In this document: one piece after another, positions 50,188 through 59,851 of the stretch | Layout: every line of letters begins with the position of its first letter | Position numbering within the stretch: the first letter of the stretch is position 1 | DNA from: Paenibacillus silvae | GTDB taxonomy: Bacteria > Bacillota > Bacilli > Paenibacillales > Paenibacillaceae | Reading direction: 5' to 3' | DNA: 64,000 nucleotides | Assembly: GCF_014639235.1 (NCBI RefSeq) | Contig: NZ_BMFU01000004.1 | Span: 1 to 64,000, forward strand | Made by a program: the position numbers and the translations under genes | The notes under the pieces: generated by a model | Told to the model about the DNA's origin: nothing | What the model saw: only the letters and a program-made list of their open reading frames with translations | Databases searched by the model: none

Positions 50188-51930
50188 ATGTCTTACTTCT
50201 ACCAGATGTCCTTGAAAAAACGGATACAGCTTATATATATTTTTCTCGTTGTTTTATGTATCAGTGTAACGGGCATATGCTCTTATCTCTTTGCTGCCCG
50301 GAGCATAGAGCGGAATGCCTTGCAGCTGAAACAAAGCATTCTGAACAAGTCTGTGCAGGTCATGGACGAGCATCTGCGCCACATCGTCGTTTCTTCTTAT
50401 TCGTTTATGCTGAGTGATACGTTCTCTCAGGTGATGCAGGATGTTCGCAATCATAATGAAACCCGTTATTATCAGAATCTCTCCCTGCTTCAGACGACCT
50501 TTGCGCAGCTGAAGCTGGTAGAGCCGCTGATTGATACGGCGTATCTCAAGACACCGATCGGAAATTTTTTTCCAACAAAGGATTTTCCGAACCAGAGCAC
50601 TGCTTTTGAGCAGGAATACGGAGAATATGTGAAGCAGCCAGGCTGGAATACGATGTGGTTCGGCTCACATCCGAGTCAGCTGTTCCAATCCAGAGGGAAT
50701 GTGCTGTCCTTGCTGCTCAAGCCGATTGTGGTGGATAATCATACATTTTCGGAAGTATACATGGTTGTGAACATGAGAGAAGCCGCTATGCGGGATATTC
50801 TGAATCAGGATTTGATGAACAATCAGGTACAACTGTTTTTGCTGCATCGAAATGGAGATGAGATCATTCGTCCCGGCTCGGGCACATTTGATCTGGTAAC
50901 GGAGCCAGGTTTCGCACAGCTCTTGAATTCCGGCTCGGGCGACTTTACCTATACGAACGTACAGGGAGAAGACATGCTGGTGAATTATTCATCTCTTTCC
51001 ATGAATGAGGAATGGGTGATGGTGAGCGTTCAGTCCAAGGCCGATTTGTTGTCACCGCTCAAGAAAATCCGGTGGCTCGTTATCCTTATTATGCTGTTCT
51101 GCATACTGCTTGCACTCGGGTTATCCGACCTGTTATCCTCCGCACTCTTGAAACCGCTCAACAAACTGCGCCGGCTCATGGTCGAAGTGGAATACAATGA
51201 TCTGGATGTAAGATTCCGCAGCAAATATGATGATGAGGTCAGTGCAGTGGGACACCGGTTTAACCGGATGCTGGACCAGATCCAGATTTTGTTTGAAGAG
51301 GTGCGGGCCACGGAGCAGGACAAGCGGCGACTGGAAGTGAAGGCGCTGCAGGCTCAGGTTGACCCCCATTTCCTGTACAATACCTTGAATACGATGTTCT
51401 GGAAAAGCGAGAGCGGAGAGAAACAAGATGTGAGCGCTATGATCGTGTCACTCTCCCTGCTCTTCAGACTTGGCCTGAATGACGGAAAGGATATTACCAC
51501 CGTTGAGCAGGAGATCAAACATGTCGAGCAGTACATGCAACTGCAGCAGAAATGCTACGAGGACTTGTTTGAATACCGAATCGAGGTGCACGAGTCCTGC
51601 AGAAGCATTGAAATTTTGAAAATTTTGCTCCAGCCTCTCGTAGAAAATGCGATACTGCATGGCTTTAATGACAAAGAAGATGTGGGATTTATTCTGATCC
51701 GAATAGAATGTCATGAGCACACCCTGCGCCTGGAGGTCGCTGACAATGGATGCGGCATGGACATGGCCAAAATTCATGCTGAAGAGCTGCCAGCAGGAGA
51801 ACGAAAAGGGTACGCCATATCGAATCTCGTTGACCGATTAAACCTGCAATACGGCGAACAGGCTTCGCTTGGTTTTCAGAGTGAAATCAATGTGGGAACC
51901 ACGGTGGTTATCACCATTCCCATCAGCTAG
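50188..51930 (+). CDS. sensor histidine kinase, YesM type
   Basis: 580 residues with AAGGAGTG before the ATG. One membrane segment at about 10-35, a 250-residue extracellular dCache-like sensor, a second membrane segment at about 290-315, a HAMP domain, then the His_kinase domain with QVDPHFLYNTLNTMFW (phospho-acceptor His394) and an ATPase domain with LLQPLVENAILHG and VADNGCGM. This is the LytS/YesM class that pairs with AraC-type regulators to sense extracellular sugars. The partner follows 15 bases later. The ligand is probably linked to the substrate of the adjacent transporter and lyase. Confidence 0.93.
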   Translation: MSYFYQMSLKKRIQLIYIFLVVLCISVTGICSYLFAARSIERNALQLKQSILNKSVQVMDEHLRHIVVSSYSFMLSDTFSQVMQDVRNHNETRYYQNLSLLQTTFAQLKLVEPLIDTAYLKTPIGNFFPTKDFPNQSTAFEQEYGEYVKQPGWNTMWFGSHPSQLFQSRGNVLSLLLKPIVVDNHTFSEVYMVVNMREAAMRDILNQDLMNNQVQLFLLHRNGDEIIRPGSGTFDLVTEPGFAQLLNSGSGDFTYTNVQGEDMLVNYSSLSMNEEWVMVSVQSKADLLSPLKKIRWLVILIMLFCILLALGLSDLLSSALLKPLNKLRRLMVEVEYNDLDVRFRSKYDDEVSAVGHRFNRMLDQIQILFEEVRATEQDKRRLEVKALQAQVDPHFLYNTLNTMFWKSESGEKQDVSAMIVSLSLLFRLGLNDGKDITTVEQEIKHVEQYMQLQQKCYEDLFEYRIEVHESCRSIEILKILLQPLVENAILHGFNDKEDVGFILIRIECHEHTLRLEVADNGCGMDMAKIHAEELPAGERKGYAISNLVDRLNLQYGEQASLGFQSEINVGTTVVITIPIS

Positions 51931-51945
51931 GAGGGAGCGGTACGT

Positions 51946-53553
51946 ATGGAGCAATTGACGATGTGTGTCATGGATGATATTCAGGCTGTAGTCAAAGGCA
52001 TAACGTCCACTATTCCGTGGCAGGAGCATGATGTCCGGATTGTTGGCACAGCGAACAATGGAGAGCAAGGCTGGTCCCTTCTGGTGGAACAGCAGCCGGA
52101 TATCGTGATTACAGATATCAAGATGCCTCGGCTCAGCGGACTCGAACTCATGAAGCAAGCAATGGATGCCGGACTGCCGTCCAAATTTATTTTTATCAGC
52201 GGGTATTCCGATTTTCAATATGCCCAGGAAGCGATCAAGCTAGGCGCCTTTGATTATCTGCTTAAACCGTTTACCCCGGAAGATATTTTGGGCGCAGTGC
52301 TCAAGGTAAGACAGGTGATTGAGAATGAACAAGCAAAGTCAAAGCAACTGCAGAAGCTCAAGCAGAAAGCGGTCAGCAGCAGTGAATATGAACGTCAAAG
52401 CTATCTTCTCGGCTTGCTGCGGCACGAGATTGGCGGGTTTCTGAATGAAAGCCGATGGGATGAGCTGCACATTGAGCTGGATTCCTCAAATCTGAATGTG
52501 ATGGTCATTGAGGTGGACGGGTATACACGCTGCGGTTCCACGATGCATCTGGATGCAGAAATTGTTCCCTTTGCCGTGCAAAACATTGTGAGCGAAACGC
52601 TGAATCGATATACCCGTAGCGTTGTGCTGCGTGAAAGCCGATATCGGCTGGCCGCGATATTCAACACCTCCGAGCAGATTGAAGTATCCGAGCTCATGGA
52701 GCAATGTCGTCACAATGTAGAGCAGTACAGCAAAAAGACCATTTCGATCGGACTGGGCACGATGGCCCGCAGACCTCAGGAGATCTGGATGTCCTACGCT
52801 AACGCTGATAAAGCCATATCTTATCGCTTTTACAGCGAGGGGAATTGCATTTTTCAGTATGCAGAGCTGGAGAATCAGGAGGTGGTCGCCCCGGTGTATC
52901 CCTTGGAAAAGGAAAAGGAGCTCTTCTATGCGCTGAAATGTGGCAATGAGTGCAGTTGTCATCGGATCATTGATGAGATTCTGGAGTCATGGCAAAATGC
53001 CAAGGGCTTTCCTGAGCCGCTAACGATGATACGCCTTTTGTCCGGCTTGGCCTTTGCCATCTACCGCGCGTTCTGTGATGAGATTACAGAGGAGGAGCGT
53101 CTTCGTCTGGAGGCTGATCTGACTGTGCTTGAAGCGATGCGCTCGTTAACCTTCGATGGCTGGGGAGCTTACATCAAACATTTCAGCAGTATGGGCTGTG
53201 AGATTATGGACAAAAAAAGACTCACGGATGTGAAACAAGCCATCAGCAAATCCCAGGAATTTATCAGCATGAATTTGTCCGAAAACCTGACATTGCAGAC
53301 TTGTGCCCAGTCAGTTCATTTAAGTCCAAGCTACTTTGCCAATGCGTTCAAAAAGGAGACAGGCATGACCCTGATCCAGTATATTACGAAGCTGAGAATG
53401 GAAAAGGCGAAGGAACTGCTCGTTGCAGGTGTGCAGGTGCAGGAAATATGCCAGATGCTGGGATATGAGGACAGGCCTTATTTCAGCGGTCTGTTCAAGA
53501 AGTATTGCGGCATGACACCTACTCACTTCAGGCAGATGTATGAGAACGGATAA
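51946..53553 (+). CDS. response regulator with AraC DNA-binding domain, YesN type
   Basis: 535 residues. The receiver domain (1-120) has the acidic pocket MDD at 9-11 and the phospho-acceptor Asp57 in VITDIKMPRL. A 300-residue middle region carries no clear domain, as usual in YesN proteins, and the last 100 residues form two helix-turn-helix motifs of the AraC family (LQTCAQSVHLSPSYFANAFKKETGM and the AraC signature near CQMLGYEDRPYFSGLFKK). It probably activates the binding-protein and lyase genes downstream; their promoter region is 53554-53685. Confidence 0.93.
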   Translation: MEQLTMCVMDDIQAVVKGITSTIPWQEHDVRIVGTANNGEQGWSLLVEQQPDIVITDIKMPRLSGLELMKQAMDAGLPSKFIFISGYSDFQYAQEAIKLGAFDYLLKPFTPEDILGAVLKVRQVIENEQAKSKQLQKLKQKAVSSSEYERQSYLLGLLRHEIGGFLNESRWDELHIELDSSNLNVMVIEVDGYTRCGSTMHLDAEIVPFAVQNIVSETLNRYTRSVVLRESRYRLAAIFNTSEQIEVSELMEQCRHNVEQYSKKTISIGLGTMARRPQEIWMSYANADKAISYRFYSEGNCIFQYAELENQEVVAPVYPLEKEKELFYALKCGNECSCHRIIDEILESWQNAKGFPEPLTMIRLLSGLAFAIYRAFCDEITEEERLRLEADLTVLEAMRSLTFDGWGAYIKHFSSMGCEIMDKKRLTDVKQAISKSQEFISMNLSENLTLQTCAQSVHLSPSYFANAFKKETGMTLIQYITKLRMEKAKELLVAGVQVQEICQMLGYEDRPYFSGLFKKYCGMTPTHFRQMYENG

Positions 53554-53685
53554 GGACATAGATCGTTATTTTTCCCACCATGCATAGTCAGAATGTCCCT
53601 CACTTCGACATCAAGAGAGCGTTTATCATTACGTTAACGGGTAGCCAAACAAGGGTTGTCCATACAAGCATAAGGGGGCATTTCA

Positions 53686-55086
53686 ATGGTTAAAAAGTGG
53701 ATGATGACTACACTAAGTGCTGTGCTTGCATTAACGATGGCTGGTTGTTCTACGGATAGTGGAACGAAAACAGACGGGGGAACAGCGGCGGGTGGCGGAG
53801 AACAGAACAGTGGCAAAACGAAAGTGGTCTATTGGACTCCGGACCGTCATGACGCTGATTTCATGAAATCCAAGATTGATCAGTTCAACCAGAACAACAA
53901 AGACAACATTGAAGTGGAAATGACCGTCATGGGAGATAATTATCCACAGGCCGTAGATATTGCTTTTGCGAGCAAACAGGCTCCCGACGTTTTCCAAGTC
54001 AATGATTTTCAGACCTATTATCAGAAGGGGTATCTTGCCCCAATCGACGGCTACATGAGCGAAGAGATGAAAACGACGTTCAAGAACAGTCTGATTGAAA
54101 ATAAAAACACTATCGACGGTAAAATCTATTCCCTTCCAAACACAGGCCAGATCTGGAGACTGGTGTACAATAAAGATATTTTCCAAAAAGCAGGCATTGC
54201 TGCTCCGCCTAAAACAATTGCAGAGATGGTAGCGGATGCAAAGAAAATTACCGAGGTCGGCAAAAGTGAAGGCATCTATGGCTTTGCCAGCCCGTTCAAG
54301 AGTGGCAGCGGTTTCTGGAGAGCGGCAAACACCATCGCTGGTGCAAGCACCAACGTGGGTATCGACGGGTTTAACTACAAAACAGGTCAGTTTGACTTCA
54401 GTATGTACAAATCGATTGCCGAGGCACTTCGCCAAATGAACCAGGACGGCAGCATGCTGCCAGGGGTGGAAAGTCTGGATATCGATCCGCTGAGAGCGCA
54501 ATTCGCACAAGGCAAAATCGGTATGTACATCAATCACTCCGGTGAGCCGGGCGTGTATAAGGATCAGTTCCCGACCAAAGAAAACTGGGGCGCTGCGCCT
54601 GTACCAACCGATGATGGCACGATTAAAGGAGCTTCTCAGGTTATTGGTGGTTCTTACATCGGCATCAACGCGGATTCCAAAAATAAAGAGGCGGCATGGA
54701 AGTTCATGGAGTATGTCTACAGCACAGATCTTCAAAGCGAATACTATGAGAAAGGTTATGGTATTTCACTGATTCCTGCCGTGCTCAGCTCCGGTAAAAA
54801 ACCAAGCATTCCTGGCATTGAAGGTTTCCTGCCGAAAAAATTTGACGCCATCTTCCCGGCAAATCCGGGTATCATTACGGAAAGCTCCCTGGAAGGTATG
54901 AAATGGGCAGAAGCCTTCTCCGCTTATGTATTCACTGGCGGTGATCTGGATGCTGTGATCAAAGATCTGGATACTCGTTATAATGCAGCACTTGAGAAAA
55001 GCAAAGCGGCTGGCCTGACCAAGGTAACGGCTGATCCATCCTTTGATTCTTCAAAGCTTCAAGGTAAACTGTCTACTGAAGAGTAA
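53686..55086 (+). CDS. extracellular solute-binding lipoprotein of the sugar ABC transporter
   Basis: 466 residues. A signal peptide with lipobox LTMAGC puts the lipidated Cys at position 21, followed by a Thr/Gly linker and the solute-binding fold with YWTPDRHDADFMKSKIDQFN, APDVFQVNDFQTYY and a C-terminal YNAALEKSKAAG. It is a family 1 (CUT1) carbohydrate-binding protein, anchored outside the membrane, feeding the permeases at 48267 and 49182. Placing it after the regulator genes is common for YesMN-controlled systems. Substrate likely an oligouronide given the lyase downstream. Confidence 0.93.
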   Translation: MVKKWMMTTLSAVLALTMAGCSTDSGTKTDGGTAAGGGEQNSGKTKVVYWTPDRHDADFMKSKIDQFNQNNKDNIEVEMTVMGDNYPQAVDIAFASKQAPDVFQVNDFQTYYQKGYLAPIDGYMSEEMKTTFKNSLIENKNTIDGKIYSLPNTGQIWRLVYNKDIFQKAGIAAPPKTIAEMVADAKKITEVGKSEGIYGFASPFKSGSGFWRAANTIAGASTNVGIDGFNYKTGQFDFSMYKSIAEALRQMNQDGSMLPGVESLDIDPLRAQFAQGKIGMYINHSGEPGVYKDQFPTKENWGAAPVPTDDGTIKGASQVIGGSYIGINADSKNKEAAWKFMEYVYSTDLQSEYYEKGYGISLIPAVLSSGKKPSIPGIEGFLPKKFDAIFPANPGIITESSLEGMKWAEAFSAYVFTGGDLDAVIKDLDTRYNAALEKSKAAGLTKVTADPSFDSSKLQGKLSTEE

Positions 55087-55098
55087 GCACTGCATAGG

Positions 55099-55126
55099 GC
55101 GGCCGTCGTCTACACACTTCGGCCGC
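55099..55126 (+). terminator. hairpin between binding-protein and cupin genes
   Basis: GCGGCCG (55099-55105) pairs with CGGCCGC (55120-55126), followed by TTCTATTT. It is probably a partial terminator or mRNA-stabilising stem that lets the abundant binding protein be made in excess. Confidence 0.6.
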
Positions 55127-55177
55127 TTCTATTTAATAGAAAATCATCTTTATTTTATGAAGAGAGGGGTAGAACAA

Positions 55178-55513
55178 ATGATCATTAATCAGCAATCCGT
55201 TGAGCCACACATCATTAATGAGACAAGTTCGCGTAAAATTTTAGGTATGGGCGGTACACTGATGATGGTGGAGGTTACGTTCAGCAAAGGTGGAGTCGGT
55301 GAAGTTCACTCCCACGATGCGCATGAGCAGGTCAGCTACATTGTCAAGGGAAGCTTTGAGGTTCAGGTGGGAGATGAAACACGTATTCTCAAAGCCGGAG
55401 ACAGCTTCTATGCCGGCTTGAATGTGCCTCATGGTGTAAAGGCGCTGGAGGATGCGGTCATACTGGATGTGTTTACACCGTTTCGTCAGGATTTCCTTGA
55501 GGCAGACCAATGA
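55178..55513 (+). CDS. cupin domain protein (KdgF-like)
   Basis: 111 residues from ATG 55178, eight bases after AGAGGGG; the frame runs open into the previous gene but lacks a start there. A single cupin barrel: GEVHSHDAHEQVSYIVKG gives the first metal motif (two His, Gln/Glu) and DSFYAGLNVPHGVKAL the second (His). Small cupins of this kind next to uronate lyases are often KdgF, which linearises the unsaturated uronate released by the lyase. It is coupled to the lyase gene by a four-base overlap, which favours that role. Confidence 0.8.
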   Translation: MIINQQSVEPHIINETSSRKILGMGGTLMMVEVTFSKGGVGEVHSHDAHEQVSYIVKGSFEVQVGDETRILKAGDSFYAGLNVPHGVKALEDAVILDVFTPFRQDFLEADQ

Positions 55514-57420
55514 ATGACTTTTACCTTTCAGCTGACGAACTGCAGCAGGCGGCACTTTATTACCAGCAGCATTTCCCGGAGGAAGCACGTAATTCAGTGA
55601 TGATCGCCAATCGTGCCGTGTTGAATGAATTCATCGTACCGTATACCAATGATCTGACGAACTGGATTCCCCTCGGAACACCGGTGGATTGGCTTCATAA
55701 TCCAACGAACGACCTGGAATTTACCTGGGGTATCAACAGACACTGGCATATGCTTGATCTGGGTAAAGCCTATCTGATGAAAGGCAATCCGCTGTATGTG
55801 ACAACTTTTATAGATCATTTTCGTACCTGGAGAGAGCAAAATCCGGTACCCGTTGATTTGCCCTATGACGAGGCTGTATATTTTCAGAAGCCGGGCCCAT
55901 GGCGTTTGCTTGAAACAGGTCTGCGTGTGCAATCGTGGATTGCAGCGCACAAATATATGGAAGAAAGTCCACAGCTGGACGAGGCTTTTCGCAGTGAATT
56001 TCTGCAGGGGCTGGAGGAGCACGCGGAGTTCCTGACACATTATCTGGGCAGTACGGAGATCAATCATGCCATTATGCATATGCAGGGTTTGTTCATGATT
56101 GCGGCATTCTACAAGGAGCACCCGCGCAGTCCTTTCTGGCGTCAGGTTGCTGCAGAGCGACTGGAGCTGTGTCTGCTGCATCAGTTAAATGAGGAAGGCA
56201 TTCAGGTGGAGCTGAACACCCATTATCACAACGCGAGTATTGAAATGTTCGGCACACCTTATCTGCTCGCAGGCATTACGGGACACCCGTTCTCGGCATG
56301 GTATGGAGAGTGCCTGCGGAACATGGCTGCGTTTACCGAGGCCATGATCAGACCGGATCATCAATCGACAGGCATCGGGGATTCGGACTGGCGGAGCGAT
56401 GGTCGTCAGCGGCTGACGCTGCTGGGTGCGATTTTGAACGATGAGGATTTGATCGCAAGGGGGACGGACAGCTCGGAGTGTCTCTGGTTAGTCGGCGCAG
56501 CCAAATATGAGCAATGTGTCAGGCTGCAGTCGGAGGCCGGACGTGTTCTGCCAAGTCGCTCCTTCGCGCAGACAGGGTACTATATCATGAGAGATGAGTG
56601 TCACTATTTGTTCTTTGATGCAGCCCCGATGGGCGGAGCGCACGGTCATGCCGATGCGCTGAATATCGAGTGGATGTGGAACAAGCGCTTGTTCTTCACC
56701 GATACCGGACGTTATACGTACGAGGAAGGACAATGGAGACATTATTTCAAAAGTACACGGGCACATAACACGGTTACGATCGACGGGGCTGACCAAACCC
56801 CTTATGTATCTACACAGCAGTGGGGTCAGCCTGAGGCAAAAGCGATAACTCATCGCTATGAAAGTCATACATGCTATCACTTTATTGATGCTTCCCAGGA
56901 TGGATACACACATTTGCCAGATCCGGTAACGCATCGCCGCTGGGTGCTTGCGGGTAAAAGTGTACCTCTGCTGCTGATTGTGGACTGGCTTGCTGCAGAG
57001 AACACCCATACGCTGGAGCAGCGGTTCCATCTGCATCCTGAAGCGCGACTTGTGCTGGTCAAGGACGACCTTGCCAAGCAGCGGGCGGGCATTCGATTTG
57101 ACCATGCTCCTGACAAGGTGTGCATCAAATTTGTGATGGAAGGAAAGGGCAGGGAAACGTTTGACATCACCAAACAAGAGGGATGGATTTCCGAAATGTA
57201 TGGCTCGAAGTCCGAAACGGCTGTGCTTCAGGGCAAAGCGCAGTTTTCAGGCAAGGTGGGCGTTGCCGCGATCTGCCTGCCATCGAATGAGGTAGAAGAT
57301 GCCATTCAAGTGATGGACTACACACTGGAACCAGAGCGCATGAGGATGACGCTGTCTTATACGTATCAGGGCCAGGAAGGTCGGATTATGATTGATGAGC
57401 ACAAGGTAAGCTGGGCCTAG
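55510..57420 (+). CDS. heparinase II/III-type polysaccharide lyase, cytoplasmic
   Basis: 636 residues with an ATGA start in the cupin gene. The first 350 residues form the alpha/alpha toroid with WGINRHWHMLDLGKAYLMKGN, GPWRLLETGLRVQSWI and the catalytic-site EINHAIMHMQG; the C-terminal beta-sandwich carries GGAHGHADALNIEW (metal and substrate His) and STRAHNTVTIDGADQ. There is no signal peptide, so it degrades imported oligosaccharides, not polymers outside. Related enzymes act on heparan, alginate or other uronic-acid oligomers; the exact substrate cannot be told. Last gene of the block. Confidence 0.88.
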   Translation: MNDFYLSADELQQAALYYQQHFPEEARNSVMIANRAVLNEFIVPYTNDLTNWIPLGTPVDWLHNPTNDLEFTWGINRHWHMLDLGKAYLMKGNPLYVTTFIDHFRTWREQNPVPVDLPYDEAVYFQKPGPWRLLETGLRVQSWIAAHKYMEESPQLDEAFRSEFLQGLEEHAEFLTHYLGSTEINHAIMHMQGLFMIAAFYKEHPRSPFWRQVAAERLELCLLHQLNEEGIQVELNTHYHNASIEMFGTPYLLAGITGHPFSAWYGECLRNMAAFTEAMIRPDHQSTGIGDSDWRSDGRQRLTLLGAILNDEDLIARGTDSSECLWLVGAAKYEQCVRLQSEAGRVLPSRSFAQTGYYIMRDECHYLFFDAAPMGGAHGHADALNIEWMWNKRLFFTDTGRYTYEEGQWRHYFKSTRAHNTVTIDGADQTPYVSTQQWGQPEAKAITHRYESHTCYHFIDASQDGYTHLPDPVTHRRWVLAGKSVPLLLIVDWLAAENTHTLEQRFHLHPEARLVLVKDDLAKQRAGIRFDHAPDKVCIKFVMEGKGRETFDITKQEGWISEMYGSKSETAVLQGKAQFSGKVGVAAICLPSNEVEDAIQVMDYTLEPERMRMTLSYTYQGQEGRIMIDEHKVSWA

Positions 57421-57460
57421 ATGCAGGGAGATAGTCTGCAAAAGATAGTTAATAAAGCGG

Positions 57461-57512
57461 AATAAAACAGGATTGAGGTTCAAGCTGATGAACCTTCAAT
57501 CCTGTTTTATTT
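57461..57512. terminator. very stable bidirectional terminator
   Basis: AATAAAACAGGATTGAGGTTCA pairs along 22 bases with the TGAACCT...ATCCTGTTTTATT arm with a single bulge and a six-base loop. It lies between the convergent lyase gene and the YheC/YheD array and serves both. Confidence 0.95.
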
Positions 57513-57526
57513 CCTAAATACGTTTT

Positions 57527-58708
57527 TCATCTCACCTTGCGGCCTCGTTTCATCCTTGCAGCTTTTGTAACCGGTCTGGGAGAAGGTTTGCTGACTATGC
57601 CTTCTGACCCTTCTGACCGATTGCGGTATACCCACAAAGCGTATTCCAGAGGCTGTGTAATCGCTTTGGAATAGATGCTGCGCTCACCAATGCGGGCAAA
57701 GACTTCGCGAGCAGGCTTGGGGTTAACCTCCAGCAGATAGATGTGTCCGTTTTTGTCTATCGCCAAATCCAGCGCAAGCTCGCAAAGGGCCCCATACGTA
57801 TCCTCCAGAAATGTAGCCACATCAATCCCGAATTTCCCGGCAGTTGCCGTTACTTCTGACCGAAGTTCCTCTTCGGGAATCCACTGCTTTAATAATCGTT
57901 CCATGGCAACGGCCTGACCACCGCCATGCAGGTTGGAGGTGACACTTTTCTCTGCGCCCATCCGTCCTGCGCAGCCCGTAAGCTCCCACTTGCCTTCTCC
58001 ATTTTTCTGGACCAGCATACGGTAGTCATGCACTCTCCCATTGGGGAGCTGAAGCTGAATTCCTTTTTGCACGAGATATTTATCTTTCATGTTCCAGTGC
58101 TGGAGAAGCGGGCCGAGTCTGGATAGATGCACCCTGCGTGGTGAGATGATACGCCGCTTCTGATCCCGGCCCTGAACCAGCACCGTATTAGGCTCCTTGC
58201 TGATGCGCTCCACGCGCAGAATACCACGCCCGCCCGTGCCGTTGATCGGCTTCAGGTAGATCAGCGAGGAAGCCTTCAGCATACGGTTGACATCGGACAT
58301 ATCCTGAAACAGCACTGTCTCGGGCAAATGCTGCCGGAAGGACGGTTTCTCGGAAAGTGTCTGATGAATCGTCCACTTGTTACGGAGCGGACGATTGAGG
58401 AAGAGCAGATGCCCATACTTTTGACGAAAGGCAAGCAGCTGCTGGAAACGATGGTTGCGTTGAATGCGGCACCGGTCGAAAATCAGATCAGGGAATGTAC
58501 GCCATTCCCTGGACCATCCTTTTTTTTGATCATACACCATCGCTTCGATCTGCCTGCCGCCGGAATGCACATCTGCAGGAGTGAAAACGTAAATATCGAG
58601 TCCCCGTTTGCGCCCTTCAAGAATCATCCGGCGATAGATGCTTCGTTCTTCAAGAGCGCGGTGTTCGTTCAAATACAACGTCATAATACCCAGAACAGGT
58701 GAGGACAC
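57527..58708 (-). CDS. YheC/YheD family coat-associated ATP-grasp-like protein (copy 5 of 5)
   Basis: 393 residues from GTG 58708, seven bases after AAGAAGGTG. It shows the shared family blocks: an N-terminal FTPADV region, LNRPLRNKWTIHQTL, YLKPINGTGGRGILRV (ATP-grasp loop), VQKNGEGKWELTGCAGRMG, SNLHGGGQ and LALDLAIDKNGHIYLLEVNPKP (metal-ligand Glu/Asn). The long N-terminal beta domain of YheD is absent, so it is YheC-like. The C-terminus adds a basic tail (KAARMKRGRKVR). Coat-associated in B. subtilis; the ligase product is unknown. Last gene of the array. Confidence 0.87.
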   Translation of the reverse strand: MSSPVLGIMTLYLNEHRALEERSIYRRMILEGRKRGLDIYVFTPADVHSGGRQIEAMVYDQKKGWSREWRTFPDLIFDRCRIQRNHRFQQLLAFRQKYGHLLFLNRPLRNKWTIHQTLSEKPSFRQHLPETVLFQDMSDVNRMLKASSLIYLKPINGTGGRGILRVERISKEPNTVLVQGRDQKRRIISPRRVHLSRLGPLLQHWNMKDKYLVQKGIQLQLPNGRVHDYRMLVQKNGEGKWELTGCAGRMGAEKSVTSNLHGGGQAVAMERLLKQWIPEEELRSEVTATAGKFGIDVATFLEDTYGALCELALDLAIDKNGHIYLLEVNPKPAREVFARIGERSIYSKAITQPLEYALWVYRNRSEGSEGIVSKPSPRPVTKAARMKRGRKVR

Positions 58709-58744
58709 AAACAATCACCTTCTTTGTATACAGATTTCTGTCCG

Positions 58745-59851
58745 TCATCGAGCAGACTGGCGGGCGAGATAAGCGCTGTACTGGAAAATGCGCTCCAGTG
58801 AACGCCGTCTGATCTGTGGCTCGTCGAACTTCATCGGCTTGGCATTGGCTTCAAAGAACCAGATTTCCCCCAGATCATCTACACCCAGGTCCATCGACAT
58901 TTCTCCCAGCTTATAACCTGAACCTCGTTCAACCTGTCTCGCAATCATCAGGGAAGTGGACTTTACCCGCTTCATCAGGGCTGTTGTCATCTCTTCCCCG
59001 AACAGATCGGTGAGCAGTTTCTCGGGATCTTCGACTGTACCACCTCGAGGCACATGGGTTGTGATGCTGCGGGAGCCTGCCAGCCGTGCCCCGATCCCGG
59101 TCACACTCCACTGCCCCTTGCCGTTTTTCTGTACAAGCACACGGAGGTCAAAAGGACGTTTATGAGAGGAGGCCAGCTCGATGCCCTGCTGCATGATGTA
59201 AGGCGTGTGCCCGGTTTCCTTGCGAATCCTTGCCCAGAGCTTGGATAATGTTGCTGCTTTGTAGGTCATGCTTTTTCGAGTATTTTGTATTTTAAGCCGA
59301 TACGGCAGTTTTTCTTTTTCCTGAAATTTGAGCATCATAATACCTTTGCCCGCTTTGCCGCTCTCCGGCTTGAGATACAGATAAGGATAGGTTCGCAGCA
59401 CCGTGCCAAGTGAAGACGCACTCCGCATTCGCCGGGTATGTGGAATCAGCCTCTGGGTGGACTTGGATTTTTTGAGCCATTCAAACAGATTCCATTTGTT
59501 GAAAAAGAACGGGTTATACAGCTCGATGCCGGATTGAAGACATTCGTCAATTTTGCGCTGAACGGAAGGTTTGCGCTCGTCTTCCCGATTCGGAATCCGG
59601 TTATACAAAACATGAGGGAGCGGGAACGGCTGTGAAATCCATTTGCCGCTCCCTTTGTTGTACGTATATCCCTTCACTGTAGGTCCAGTCACATCAAGGT
59701 CGCGGACCGTCACAATATAAACGACATATCCCATGCTCTCGCCCGTCTGCAAAATATCCTGAAAATTTTGATGATTCCCTCTGAACATTCGCTGTTGATC
59801 ATGCATGGTGAGCACGGCGATGACGGGTTTGAAATCATCGTGAAGGCTCAT
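58745..59851 (-). CDS. YheC/YheD family coat-associated ATP-grasp-like protein (copy 4)
   Basis: 368 residues from ATG 59851, which overlaps the stop of the preceding gene (TGATG), with GAAGG six bases upstream; a longer frame to 59992 runs through the neighbour and is not used. Blocks: IYIVTVRDL-type N-terminus, YNPFFFNKWNLFEWLK, YLYLKPESGKAGKGIMML, VQKNGKGQWSVTGIGARLAG, THVPRGGTVED and EMSMDLGVDDLGEIWFFEANAKP. YheC-like in length (B. subtilis YheC is about this size). Probably in one transcript with the copies on either side. Confidence 0.88.
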   Translation of the reverse strand: MSLHDDFKPVIAVLTMHDQQRMFRGNHQNFQDILQTGESMGYVVYIVTVRDLDVTGPTVKGYTYNKGSGKWISQPFPLPHVLYNRIPNREDERKPSVQRKIDECLQSGIELYNPFFFNKWNLFEWLKKSKSTQRLIPHTRRMRSASSLGTVLRTYPYLYLKPESGKAGKGIMMLKFQEKEKLPYRLKIQNTRKSMTYKAATLSKLWARIRKETGHTPYIMQQGIELASSHKRPFDLRVLVQKNGKGQWSVTGIGARLAGSRSITTHVPRGGTVEDPEKLLTDLFGEEMTTALMKRVKSTSLMIARQVERGSGYKLGEMSMDLGVDDLGEIWFFEANAKPMKFDEPQIRRRSLERIFQYSAYLARQSAR

